DNA from: Halicephalobus mephisto
Taxonomy: Eukaryota > Nematoda > Chromadorea > Rhabditida > Panagrolaimidae
Direction of reading: 5' to 3'
Assembly (NCBI GenBank): GCA_009193035.1
Contig: SWDT01000006.1
Span: 186,001-250,000, forward strand
DNA: 64,000 nt
Position numbers and translations under genes: made by a program. Shown in pieces: positions 1 through 10,742 of the stretch (its first letter is position 1; every line of letters begins with the position of its first letter). The notes below the pieces were generated by a model. The model was not told the origin of the DNA. It ran no database searches and saw nothing but the letters and a program-made list of their open reading frames with translations.

Positions 1-1947
1 TTCTCAAATTTTGTGGTTGTTTATGCCACGGATAATTTGCGCTTCTGGCGACAGCTGACCCGAAACAAAAGACATTTCATAAATGCAAAAACCGAGTTAC
101 TTAAAATTTTAAATTTTTTATCTTACGAACCGTGACTAAACGAATTAGTAAATTAACAAAAATCAAAAATTTTCTTAATTTTTTAAAAAAGAACGGCAAT
201 CAGTAAAAAACACGATTTTGCAAAAAACGAACACCCAAAGTTGCAACGTGTTGATCGATTATGGGTTCGTCGATATAAACGAGTTTAAAAAGACCGATTT
301 AAGCAGGAACAATTCAAGTCGGAAAATCTCGAAAAGGAACGTCTGCGAAACGAAATCATTAATCGAACCTTGGGTCTTGCCACGATTTCGACAATTCACG
401 TCTGTTTTGAACAAGTTCATTTTCCAACTTGAAAAAATTCAAGAACTTGACGTACTAGGGAAAAAGTAATTTGTCATTGTCCGATAAGAAAAATGAAGAA
501 TCTGTTCACTTGGAAACTTGGACCTCCAAAAAACTTCAAAAGTCTAGAATTAGAAACAGTCGTAAATTACGGATTGGGAATTTCTGAATTTTCCGGTTTC
601 TCAGCTTCCAAAGACCGAAATCGACAAAAGAGCATCGGATCAAGGTCACTTGACCGTTCATTTGCATTTCTGGTTGAAAAAACGGACCTTTTAAAACCAA
701 ACAAGTGCTCAAATTTGAATTTTGGAGGAGTGGTCAAAAACTGTCAATCAAAACCCTGACCATGGAAAATAAAATTAATTTGGCAAGTTTCTGTTTGAAC
801 AAGATAAAGCATTACTGATAATGGAGCGAAACTAATCAAGTCCCCAGTACACCCAAGAACCATTAATCCACCAGACAAAACTTATCTATTTCCTGATTTA
901 TCATCGTTCTTTTCCCAAAAAATTTGAAAATTTAAAAACTATAAAAATCTAAAAACTATAAAATTTAAAAATTATAAAATTTAAAAGTTTAAAAATTTAA
1001 AAATTATAAAATTTGAAAATTTAAAAACTATAAAATTCAAAAATTATAAAATCTAAAAATCTAAAAATTTTTTTCCTAGACGATTAGTCTCACTAAAATA
1101 CAACAAAAAAAATCTCAAAGACATAAATTCCAGATGTGAGGCAATTTAACCTCGTCCTCGACTGAAACTCATAAAACTGGCAACAATGATAGGTTTAACG
1201 CAAACAAATCTTAAAATTCATCGATTATTTCGCAACAAAACACAAAAACGAGTTGACTTGCTCATTTTCGAAAGAACAAGGATAAAAAACAAAACGGATC
1301 CGATTTCGTAATTTCCCACACTTCAAAACTAATGTTGAATTTAATCAAACGAAAAAAACCGTCTCATCCGTAAAAAAGAAAAAACATTATTTGAACAAGC
1401 CCTACGAATTTAAAAAACTTAAATATTAACGAAAAAAATATTTTTTAAAAATAAAATTTACAAATTATAAAAATAACATTATTTTGTATAAAAATTGCAA
1501 CATAACAAAAAAGATTTTGAAGGATCTTTCCACCCTCGGACTTTTTTCTTTCTCAAAAGAGAACACGCAGCTGACTGCCGAAGGGGACTTTGCATGAGAC
1601 AAACGCGTGTTTTCGCACTTCACGAGTTCGTCTTTCCTCTCTTCTTCCGACGTGTGTCCTCCAGGGCTAGGACCGGAATGACTGACTCTACAAATATGGA
1701 AATCGAAAACCTGGCTAGTCTTCCTCAAATCAGAGCCATATAAACTCAAATTTGAGTATTTGCTCAGTTATTTCCAAACATCGCAGAAACGAAACCTCAG
1801 GGTGTGTAATTCAAGTCTTAGAGAATTTCGAAATATAAATTAGGTTTCAATTTCAAATTTTCGTTACTAAATCAAAAAAATGCTATATAACCTATATCAA
1901 AAATCTTCAAATTTCTAAATATTTAAATAAATTCAAAAATAATTTAC
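1..1947. other. AT-rich gene-poor stretch
   Basis: I see no convincing gene. Open frames of 80-90 codons at 218-469 and 493-759 have low-complexity composition and no recognisable motif. About 945-1075 is a degenerate repeat of A/T runs (variants of aaaattataaaattt). A less AT-rich island lies at about 1540-1740, open on both strands, and a perfect 14-bp palindrome (actcaaatttgagt) sits at 1744-1757. The missing 3' exons of the C15orf61-like gene would have to lie here or beyond the left edge; I searched the minus strand for the expected next block and did not find it. Confidence 0.5.
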
Positions 1948-2177
1948 CTCAAAACATGGTAGTTTCTTCCATCAACTTGAAAATTGAAATGTTTCTCTCC
2001 AAAATTATCATCCTGAATCTCCTTATAAGCTACAAAATAAGAAGTCCACGAAGGATAATTTCTCTTTCTGATGTACGCCATCAGGACATCTGAAGCCTTT
2101 GGTCTCTTCCTGTATCCCCAATTTATCCAATTACGGTAAGGCCAGCAGAAAATCCAAAAAACCACGGATTTCCTCAT
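1948..2177 (-). CDS. C15orf61-family (DUF4528) protein, first exon only
   Basis: This is a 76-codon first exon starting at the ATG at 2177 and ending in a GTAAAT donor after codon phase 2. After a hydrophobic N-terminus rich in Trp, residues about 24-76 closely follow the conserved core of human C15orf61: an RPKASDVL block, then YPSWTSYFVAY, DDNFG, HFNFQV and NYHVLR. In that family this core runs directly into a TGCFPFIKYHC-type block, which I could not find downstream on the minus strand within the window. The protein is small, has no established molecular role, and is thought to be secreted or mitochondrial/membrane-associated. The gene lies 245 bp downstream of PAR-6 on the same strand, which fits an operon position. 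Either a long intron carries the remaining exons past the left edge or the gene is truncated. The family assignment is fairly firm; completeness is not. Confidence 0.62.
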
Positions 2178-2422
2178 TTCTTCAATTTTTTAATTTACAA
2201 AAAAATCAAATGTAAAATATACACGTTATTAAAAACGTTTCATCAACCATAATTTTAAAAAAATGATATTTTGATAAAATAAATCCAAGCAAAAAATAAG
2301 TGTAGGGCCAATTTGGAAAGATTGGTCGTTTGAACTTGATATGAACAAAAAAGAGCAAGTGAATTCAGAAGGCACAACATCTGGATATAAATATCTGATA
2401 AAATCTCTTTGTCACGGATAAA

Positions 2423-3580
2423 TCAGTTTCTAATTGGACCTCCATCAAAGTACTCAACGACTTCATCTTCTTCACTGTCCGATTGGTCATATCGATGCAT
2501 TGGAGGTGGAGGATTTCTTATTGCATTTCTGACAGAATGAGGACCACCCGACGAAGCAGAACCAACAGATCGTCTATTTCCAGAGCCCAATGAATCAGTC
2601 CCCGAGCTTCTAGGATGAACACCACGTTCAAGAGTGTTCCTCTGATTTGCCGGTTTTGTCGTTATAATAAGATTCTGAGCATTCGCAATCATCATATCTG
2701 TTACTTGATCTAGAGTTTTTCCTTGGACCTAAAAACTTCCATACAACAAAATTCCAAAAAACACCAAACTCACACTTATACCATTGACTTCAATAACTTC
2801 ATCATTGACTGCCAACAATCCAGAAGATTCTGCCAATCCTCCTGCTAGTAATCTTGAAATAAATATACCAGCAACTTTCTCCGCTCCTTGTGGAGTTAAT
2901 CTAACAGATGTTCCATCACGAATATAAAATCCCAATTTTTTGTCTTCTCCTCCATATTTACACAATCGAACTCTTCTATGAGTTTCCGGAACAATATCAA
3001 CATCAATAATAGCACTGACTTGTCTAAAATCTTCTGGATTCGAAATATTATAATTCCTCCTTGGTGGTTTACTTTGAGTCGTTGGAAGCAAAGCAGACAA
3101 TCCTTTCCTTTTTCTATCAATCGTGTCAGTTCCATATCCATATTTCTCTTCCCATGATTCACCTTTCCTTTGAATCAGCAATCTAAGACAAGGAGTACTC
3201 GACTCAAACGATTTTCGAAAATTCTGAAAAAAAAACAATTTTTCTTTAAAAAACAAAAAAAAACAAACCTCATCATTAGTGATCGGCAAAAGATCGCCTA
3301 CATTGCTAGTGTAACATAGAGTAAACGGAATGCTATGAAGTGAATGAAGACCCTCAATATGTCCTCGAAATTCAGAAAACGAAATAATTTTCTCCGGATT
3401 CAAATCAAATGAAAACCTTCTAAATTCAGAATCAAATTTAGATTTTACAATCAATCTTGGCGGAATCTTCGATTGTGGAGGATTAACAATATGGATAAAA
3501 TTGCGTCCATATCTATGTCCATTCGACGAAGGGCTCGAAGACGAAGCATTGCTTTCTGGTGACCGGTTATTCCAGGACAT
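2423..3580 (-). CDS. par-6: PAR-6 cell-polarity scaffold (PB1, semi-CRIB, PDZ)
   Basis: Three exons (3580-3269, 3223-2774, 2728-2423) join in phase 0 into 355 aa, close to Drosophila Par-6 and somewhat longer than the C. elegans protein. PAR-6 bridges atypical PKC (PKC-3) and CDC-42 in the anterior PAR complex. A PB1 domain covers residues about 40-124 and carries the acidic OPCA-type motif [14 protein letters not shown]. The semi-CRIB is at about 165-178 ([14 protein letters not shown]), directly followed by a PDZ domain at about 185-284 with LGFYIRDG as its carboxylate-binding loop and [11 protein letters not shown] near its end. The tail has Ser/Gly- and acid-rich segments. The intron between exons 1 and 2 is 45 nt and splits the PB1 domain; the next, also 45 nt, splits the PDZ domain just after VNGIS. 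A TTTTTTCAG acceptor ends 13 nt before the ATG and is a likely trans-splice site. RWDD1 lies 343 bp upstream on the same strand. Confidence 0.95.
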
Positions 3581-3922
3581 TTCTGTCCGGAATCTGAAAA
3601 AACACAATAAAAATCCATCATCACAATATCAGCTCGATTCAAAAAACCAAATTCACCAACACGAAAATTAAAAAAATTCACTGTTTGCCAAAGGGCTTTT
3701 CACAATCAAAAAAGACAAAAATAAAATAGTTAAATTCCAAAGTAAAATTCGATTTTTCATCAAATTTCACTTGAATATATAATCAAAATAAAATAACACG
3801 GACCAAATAACAATTAATAAGATAACCAAAATGGTGGCTGTTTTACAAGCCTTGAATTTCCAATTAACAAACAAAATAAATAATCTTTAATCGAAACTCA
3901 ACAAATCCAAGAAAACCCGGGG

Positions 3923-5288
3923 TTAATCTTCATCGGAATCTGGCAATTCAATATCGTCCTGAAAAAATATTCATCAATAATAATTTTCTCAAGTGCAAAA
4001 TTCCACACATGAGTCACACTAAAAACGTGGGAGGTTTTTTGATAACACTCACCATGTAAAGACTCTCATCAATCTCGACACCATCAACAACAAGTTTGTC
4101 TTCTTCCTCAACAGGGATATCCTTATCATCGAGTTTAAGTTCAAGAAGTTTATCCTGGAGAAACATCTGTTTTCCGGTCAATCTGCCTTCAACATTTCCC
4201 AATCGGGCCTATAAAGGACCAATCAATACAAACATAGCAATGCTTGGGTCAAAAGTTGCAATCAATCGCCGCGCACATTCCATTCTCGGTAAAGAAGGAC
4301 AAATGTGCCGGACACCAGTCAAAAAAGGTTGTCGGCATCTCGACACGGACCAACACTCATTGTTTACTTATGCAGGAAAATTCAAATTAAAAAACCTACC
4401 TTTTTTGCAGCTTCTCGAAGATGGCGAGTTTCTTCTTCGAATTTCTTTCTCCATACGGTGAAACTTTCGACCGTAACCTTGTCCGCTAAAAAGGAATTAA
4501 TCAGGAAGAGTGGTTTTTCAGCAAAAAATAGCTAACGAATGTCGAGGTGGTGGAGACACTTGAGGGAATCTCAACGAGTACAACAATTCGAGTCATTCAT
4601 TTGACGTCGGTACTCGGGTTTGTTATAACAGATCGAAAATCAGAGAGCCAGACAAAAATCCGAGCTCATAAATATTCAAAACGGGAAAATTGATGATAAA
4701 ACACATGTTGCAACCACAAACATGAAACACGAGAATACATACCTTCATATTCCCTGAAAGCCTGCTCCTCTTCTCGTCTCCTGGCTTCCAGTTCCTCTTC
4801 CTCTTTTTTATCAGCTGTGGTTTTGACAAGTTTCTCCAGTTTGTCCTGGAGTAATAGTTACAGTACGTGCAGAAAGAGTAAATAACTTACCGTCATTTCA
4901 CTAGCAACAGCGTAAATGCTCGGCATCCCTAAATTTTGTTCAGCAATCATCTTCAGTTCCGTAAGCAGTCTGTCGTTCGCATCTTGGCCGAGATTCTCTT
5001 CCAATCCTTCGAGAGATAATTCCGGCAACTCATCGGGGTACTTCTCAGAGAGTTTAGCATGCAAACTAACGTCAAAAATGTACTCCTCGGGTACCGAATG
5101 CTGAGCTCCTTCCTGGAAAAGAATCCATATATAAAACCCAATTTCCACAAGAGTAAACTCACCGGAACTGTCGGGAAAGTCAATTTGACTTCGATATTGG
5201 GGTAGTCCCTCGATATAGCTTCAAACTCAGTCATATAGACGGACTCCAAAACCATGAGTTCATCTTCTTGTTGCTGTTTCGCATCCAT
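3923..5288 (-). CDS. RWD-domain protein, RWDD1/DFRP2 (yeast Gir2) homologue
   Basis: Six exons (5288-5163, 5112-4891, 4845-4743, 4485-4400, 4208-4053, 3958-3923) splice without a frame break into 242 aa, about the length of human RWDD1. The family binds and stabilises the ribosome-associated DRG2-type GTPase, and in yeast Gir2 binds Gcn1, linking it to translation control. Residues 1 to about 110 form the RWD domain: an N-terminal EDELMVLESVY helix, YPNIEVKL and TFPTVPV strands, then YPDELPEL. A long charged helix (KKEEEELEARRREEEQAF) follows, then a helix with FEEETRHLREAAKK and a C-terminal acidic tail ending DSDEDD-like residues and stop. All introns have GT/AG ends. It is the first gene of the minus-strand series RWDD1, PAR-6, C15orf61-like, which is spaced like an operon. 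The small final exon (11 codons) is supported by phase and by the acidic tail typical of the family. Confidence 0.9.
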
Positions 5289-5904
5289 GATTTAAACTAA
5301 AGTCAAAACTGAAGAAAAACAATCAAAAGTTTACCTACCTGTCAACTAATGAGATCTCTATTTCGCGCTTTCTCTCTTCCAGGAAAAAATAAATCAAATC
5401 GATTCAATTCAAGCCGAATCTCATCGCCGACAGCCAGCTCTTCTCCGATCTTGCAAAACGGCCAGCGAACCGAAGCGAATGCACACTTTTCGTCTTGGGA
5501 GTTTTGAGGTTATGTCAGCAAATAAAATTTCAAACTGAAATTCCATATATCAAATTCGCATTACTTATATGAAGTCTTTCTGGTAAGAAATTGCAACAAA
5601 TACCTGGTTTATGATTCAAGTTAATTTTTGCCTGATCTTTGTTTTTAAAAAAAGTTATTCAAGTTTGAACATGATAAAATCGAAAGTAAACTTAAAAAAC
5701 TATTTTTTCAAAATCACAAGATGGGAGATTTTTATCAGGGCAATTTTGGACGTAAAAACGGAAATTAATGAGGAAGAAACTTCAGTTTTGTCTTTCTTGT
5801 TTTCTTAGTTTTATTTTATTTTTAAAACATAAACAATATATTTTGCCAATAATCTTTGTACGAAATATACGTTATTTAACTAATGAAATTATTCTTATTA
5901 AGAC
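5289..5904. other. Intergenic region upstream of the RWDD1 gene
   Basis: About 5290-5520 is less AT-rich than its surroundings and is the likely promoter region of the minus-strand RWDD1/PAR-6 series. The remainder to 5904 is AT-rich with no supported gene; short open frames here are hydrophobic and low-complexity. Confidence 0.45.
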
Positions 5905-6150
5905 TCAGATCAATGGAGTAGTGATCCCGGTCGAATCGTATCTTGTTCTTTTGGTTCTTTCTTCCTCGTTGGACTCCGTTCTGACTCTGGTTCTGGAGTA
6001 TTCCAGGAGTTTGTAAATCATCACGAAAATCAAAATCACACTGAATCCGACGGCCAGAACAGCACACGGCCAGGAGAAGAAATCCAGCGGCGGAGAGGGA
6101 GTCGTCTTGGCCAGGTAGGATTCTGGAGCCGGATGCTTCCACTTGATCAT
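5905..6150 (-). CDS. Small single-pass membrane protein, unknown family
   Basis: A single-exon frame of 81 aa starts at the ATG at 6150. A Pro-rich N-terminus (about 25 residues) leads to one strongly hydrophobic segment at about residues 26-47 (WPCAVLAVGFSVILIFVMIY), followed by a charged tail with EEERTKRT. The hydrophobic stretch lies between a Pro/Phe-rich side and an Arg/Glu-rich side, as in a type III or tail-exposed membrane protein. The codons of this part are less AT-biased than the flanks, which supports coding. The frame stays open upstream to 6279, but the added residues look like translated AT-rich leader, so I chose the inner ATG. No trans-splice acceptor is obvious before it. 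I do not recognise the family. Confidence 0.55.
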   Translation of the reverse strand: MIKWKHPAPESYLAKTTPSPPLDFFSWPCAVLAVGFSVILIFVMIYKLLEYSRTRVRTESNEEERTKRTRYDSTGITTPLI

Positions 6151-7065
6151 TTTTGGATAAAAAATAAAATTAAAATAATTAGAAAAGTAGAGAAAATCAA
6201 AAATCACAAGACAATCGAGTGAGTTCGAAGTCTTTTGTTCCCAATGCCCTTGGGAAAGCAAACTTTTTCGAAAAAACAAACGTCAACTGACTTTAATTTA
6301 TTTGGTGCAAACTTTTCCGTTAATAATACGATTCAAAATAGCTTTAATTGAGCTAAAAAAATGTTGCTGAAAACAGTGTTAATATTAGATGATAAAAAAC
6401 CTTTAAATATCTTCGAAAATTTGCATTTCTCAATGGAACAAGAGCCAGAAACTTAGGACATCCTGTTTTTTTAAATTACTTCAACAAGGAATCAGTGTTG
6501 TGAGGAAATCATATATGGACTTTTTACGAAGTCGTTTTAATGAGATTTTTAGAACCTAAAGTAGCCTACGTAACAATGCTAGTTTTGAACAATGATTATT
6601 TCGTAATCCTACATGATTTCGTAATCTGTGTTTTCGGAGTTATGTTCTGTCTGAATAGATTGGAAACTTCTGAATTTGTGTTATACGGGATAGAAAGGGA
6701 ATTCTTCATTTTAGGAAGTTAATAATTATATATGAAAATGATGACAAAAATTGAAAAAACCACAATACTCGTCGAAAACGAGTTGCTTTCCTTGTAACCT
6801 AAAATAAAACTTTAATTTTAACAGCATTCTATCTATTGCCTGTGGCAATTCTAAGTTTTACCCATCTTGAAGTCATAAAATGTCCCCAGTTGCTTTTTAT
6901 CTCGTCAAAGTTTGTTCTTCCGTGCCCGTAACCTTGATAATGACCGATTACGTCCATGCGATAGTCAACTAGTCCGCTGTGACCTCGCACGTGTTTTTGT
7001 TTGCTCAATCGATCCCTGCTCTGCTGACCGGTCAAGCTTCCAGCTTGTTCATTATTGATTCACCA
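6151..7065. other. Intergenic region with a dispersed repeat copy
   Basis: About 6515-6665 matches a repeat found elsewhere in the window (around 9590, 11425, 22030-22420 and 46800); its hallmarks are a tttacgaa start, then gcctacgtaa and tttcgtaatc. About 6830-7035 is less AT-rich and open on the minus strand, reading GHSGLVDYR, YQGYGHGR and NWGHFMTSRW before a stop at 6829. It lacks an ATG until 6958, so a short exon or small peptide there is possible but unproven. A TTCCAG acceptor at 7041-7043 is the likely trans-splice site of the following gene. Confidence 0.45.
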
Positions 7066-8545
7066 ATGGAGGACCTGTTCGCCGCTAGAGAGGACATTTC
7101 CTCGTTCCTGATGGCCTTGATGTCCATCGAATCGACCACCACGAAGGAAGGAACGCTATCGATCGCTGTTAAGGAGTTTCTGAAAAGCCAAGGATTCCAC
7201 ATTATCGTCCAGCCCATCCCTCAGCAACCCAGCAGATTCAATATCCTGGCTACTGTAGCTCCGTTCGAAGCTCCCGGACCGAGGATTCTGTTCAACACTC
7301 ATCTGGATACAGTACCGCCATTTATCCCCCCGAGGAAGGACGAGGAGAAGATCTACGGCAGAGGATCCAACGATGCCAAAGGACAGATTGCCAGCCAGAT
7401 ATTCGCCCTCATGAGACTGGTCAAGGAACAGCCACAACTCGCAGGACAACTGGGATTGCTCTTGGTCGTCGGAGAAGAAACCGACCACATTGGAATGAAG
7501 GTTGGTTCTTGGTTCAGATACAAACCACCAGAACTCTAAACTTCGAATTAATGCGAGTTCCAAAATCAAAAAATCTAAACCGAACTAATTCGGCTCAAAA
7601 TCGAAAGTTATCCAAAAATCTATAATTTTATAAACAAAGATATTTTAAAAATTAAATATCTTCAATAATTCGTTCCAATAAGTTGAATTTTTCACGGTGA
7701 GACAAAAGTCAATTCAGACAAGTCAATGTGAGGAAGTTTAAAAATCAGAAAATTTAGGATTTGATCATTTTCCAATTACTGTAATTTTCTCTGAATTTAC
7801 TCATGTCTCAGTACGAAGAAATATTTAGTTAAGTAGTTGTTTCGGAAAATTCTAAAACGAAGAAACACAGGAAGCCAACAAATTCGTCCTGAAACCTGAC
7901 TACTTGATCGTCGGGGAACCCACGGATATGAAGTTTGCGAGTATCCAGAAGGGAGCTGTGAAACTCGTTCTCACGGCCAATGGGGTTGCTGCTCACTCTG
8001 GATACCCTCATCTGGGGGATTCTGCGATTGATAAACTGCTGGATGTACTGCATGACATTCGACGTCACAAATGGCCAAGTGACCCCAACTTGGGGGACAC
8101 CACCCTCAACATCGGGTTCATCAAAGGAGGACAAGCTTTGAATGCCCTGGCGGAGAAGGCCACAGCTGAGATCTTCGTCAGAGTCACCCACTCCGCCAAG
8201 GAGGTCCACGAGACCATGAAGAAGATAGTCAACAACCGGGTCCAGGTGGATCTGTACGGAAATAACGAGCCAGTCATCTTAACAAGTAAGTTGTCTAATT
8301 CTGAAGTTGAATCCATGTTATTCGTCGTTCTTCCAGAACCTCCACCTCCTTACGAGACTCATCCAGTGTCCTTCAACACCGACATCCCGTACTTCGACTC
8401 CAGAAACAGTCTGAAGGGCTGTTTCCTGTTCGGACCGGGGTCGATCACGAACGCCCACTCTCAGAACGAGTTCATCCCCATCAAGGAACTCGAGGACTCC
8501 GTCGACGTCCTAGTCGACCTCGTTAAGAAGGTTTCCAAACGATGA
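7066..8545 (+). CDS. M20-family metallopeptidase, ArgE/DapE (acetylornithine deacetylase-like)
   Basis: Three exons (7066-7500, 7871-8285, 8337-8545) give 352 aa with no frame break. M20 enzymes hydrolyse amide bonds with a two-metal centre, and this one resembles the ArgE/DapE deacylases more than carnosinases. All expected active-site positions are present: H79 and D81 in NTHLDTVPP, D103 in GRGSNDAKG, E137/E138 in VGEETDH, E161 in LIVGEPTD, and H324 in ITNAHSQNEF. The middle part with AAHSGYP matches the lid/dimerisation domain. The first ATG after a TTCCAG trans-splice candidate was chosen; there is no in-frame ATG upstream. No signal peptide follows it, so a cytosolic enzyme is likely. 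The substrate cannot be read from sequence. ArgE-like enzymes are not a core animal family, so an origin by transfer or retention from microbes or fungi is worth testing. The gene stands alone among repeats and is relatively GC-rich. Confidence 0.88.
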
Positions 8546-10001
8546 CCAACGGAACTAACAAGATAGGGGAAGTACATCAGAAGCTATAAATCACAAACGT
8601 GACTGATTACTGTAATTGATGACTCTTTAATTTTTAGTTAATTAGGACTATAATTTCGGATTGAAGTTTTGATGTTGTTTCGTTTATGCCCTAAGGACAA
8701 AAAGGGATGTGGAGCTCAGTCCAAGTGCACAAGGACGAAGAAATCTACACAGTAAGCTAGAGCTATATGAAGTTGGTCTTGCTACTCTCATCTAAAAATC
8801 CGTTTGAGCAAGTTAACGAAGCAAATGAGAATTCTTGGGCTCAAGTGTTCAGGGAATTCTGAGTAATCCCAGAGGACGGCGTCTTAGTTTCGGAAATCGA
8901 CAAGTAGGAACTTTGAAAGCAAATTATTTTTTAGTTGTAATTCATTTTAAAAATCTCCAAAAATATATTCCGAATCCATGTTTTTTAAATATTCTAGAGT
9001 ACAGAAATAGGATAAGTACGTAGGAAACTTATATATCACATGTCAATAAACACCTGCTTGTCCGTTTCCCGGGCTTTGAATTACTCACTTAAAGTCTTTT
9101 TTTACGTCAAGGTTATCAGTTTTAATAATTCAGGCTGAAAGTGGAGTTATTTTTGTACCGATTACAGCTACATAATTATTTCCTCGAAATATAAATTCTT
9201 GAAGATCTAACTTCAAGATGGGAGTTCCTGAATTTCCGCTCCAAAAAGGCGTGTAGCGAATTGAATTAAAATTTGCAAATGTACACTTGAACTGCGGCAA
9301 AACAGTGCACAACTCATGTCGAAAATACGACTTACGTAAATTTTATTTGTAAAATTAATGATTTACAGTATTTGTGTATTAATTAAGTTTTTAATTGTTG
9401 TATTTACCAAGTTGAACAAGATAGATTGACCTCCTAGTAACCAATAAAAATAATAAAAATAATAAAATTAATAAAATTAATAAAAATAATAAAATTAATA
9501 AAATTTTAAAAAATAATAAAAAATTTTAAAATAATAAAATTTTAAAAATTAAAAATATCAATAACCATAAAATTCTAAAAACGGAAGTGGATATTGCTGT
9601 CGAATTTTCTGACACGAATTTCCTGGAAATAGTAATTTACGTAATGATTTTTGTTTTCTGGACTGGTGGTTTCGTAATTAATCATGTGTAAAAATCATAA
9701 ATTTTTTTGCAAAATTTTCTTGAATGGAATTTTCGGAATTTCTTAGATTCGCAAATTTGCATGAGATTTCAGAAGTTTTTAGAGAATCTTAGTACTTAAA
9801 AGTAATACTTTTGACACCTCTCTTGCAGCTACAGTAGGACGACTGATTCGGAGGGGATTTCCCTCTGGGATCGCGCTGCATCGTTATTTGTCAGCAGAGC
9901 AGACTCACGTTAATTGTACATGTTCGAATTTCAAATAAATATTCTTTGAAATTAGTGGTTTTCGGTTGCAAGTTTTGAGTGAATTCTAGGTAAGCAATGG
10001 C

Positions 10002-10099
10002 CTCAACTACCATGATTGTCTCAACTATCATAATCGTCTCAATTACCATGATTGTCTGAATTACTATGATTGTTTCAATTACTATGATTGTTTCAATTA
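10002..10099. repeat. 18-bp minisatellite, about 5.5 units
   Basis: Imperfect head-to-tail copies of tcaactaccatgattgtc run through this segment. Because the unit length is a multiple of three, the minus strand is open across it and reads as repeated ETIMVI-like hexamers; I regard that as a by-product. Confidence 0.85.
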
Positions 10100-10574
10100 T
10101 GTCTTCGATATCTGTATTTCCAAAAGCCAGAGTCGGAACCCCAATTAACTTCTGCATGTAGCTGGATTTCCTGTTGTTTTGCCTGAGCTTGAACTTGTCC
10201 AATTCTCTGAAAGGTAATCATTTCTCCAACAGAAACCGCTAATCCTCAGTTACGTAGATCCCGAGTTACGCACCTACAATTCGCTTTCTGTCTTAAATAA
10301 CTTGTGTTTTTTCAATTTCGATTTTCTTTTCAATTTTTTGAAAATATGATTAATAATGCGGATTAGTTTTGAAATTCCGGTGTTTTCGAGACACTTCAAG
10401 TCCTCATCTGGAATTCCGCACGACGAATGTGACGACCTCGAATTCGCATAATTTTGAGTTTTCGATTTTTCCCGTATCGATTACAGCACGGTCTTAGAGA
10501 AGTTGTAAAAAGACGGACTTCGTGGTAGGAGTACTTTCGTAAACGTCTACTTTGGTATTGTCGACGGAGTCGAA

Positions 10575-10742
10575 GGTAAAAAAGAGTAATAGAAGATAAA
10601 AAAAGGCCGAAAAATACCCGTTCCGCGCCCACGTAAAAGAAGAAAAACGGAGAAAGAAGGTAAAAAGAGGAATAGGAAATAAAGAGAAGGCCGAAAAATA
10701 CCCGTTCCGCGCCTACGTAAAAGAGGAAAAACGGAGAAAGAA
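10575..10742. repeat. Tandem duplication, 2 x 84 bp
   Basis: Unit 1 (10575-10658) and unit 2 (10659-10742) both start ggtaaaaa and share aggccgaaaaatacccgttc, cgcgcc and acgtaaaag blocks with few mismatches. The units are A/G-rich on the plus strand. No coding role is apparent. Confidence 0.85.

Noticed and set aside
1495..1743. 82-codon plus-strand frame in a GC-richer island
   Set aside because: Both strands are open, composition is Phe/Arg-biased, and no start or splice signals support it.
10002..10099. CRISPR-like array
   Set aside because: Units are contiguous with no spacers, and this is a eukaryotic genome.
9891..10202. Minus-strand frame with ETIMVI repeats as a gene
   Set aside because: Created by an 18-bp minisatellite; no start context or family.
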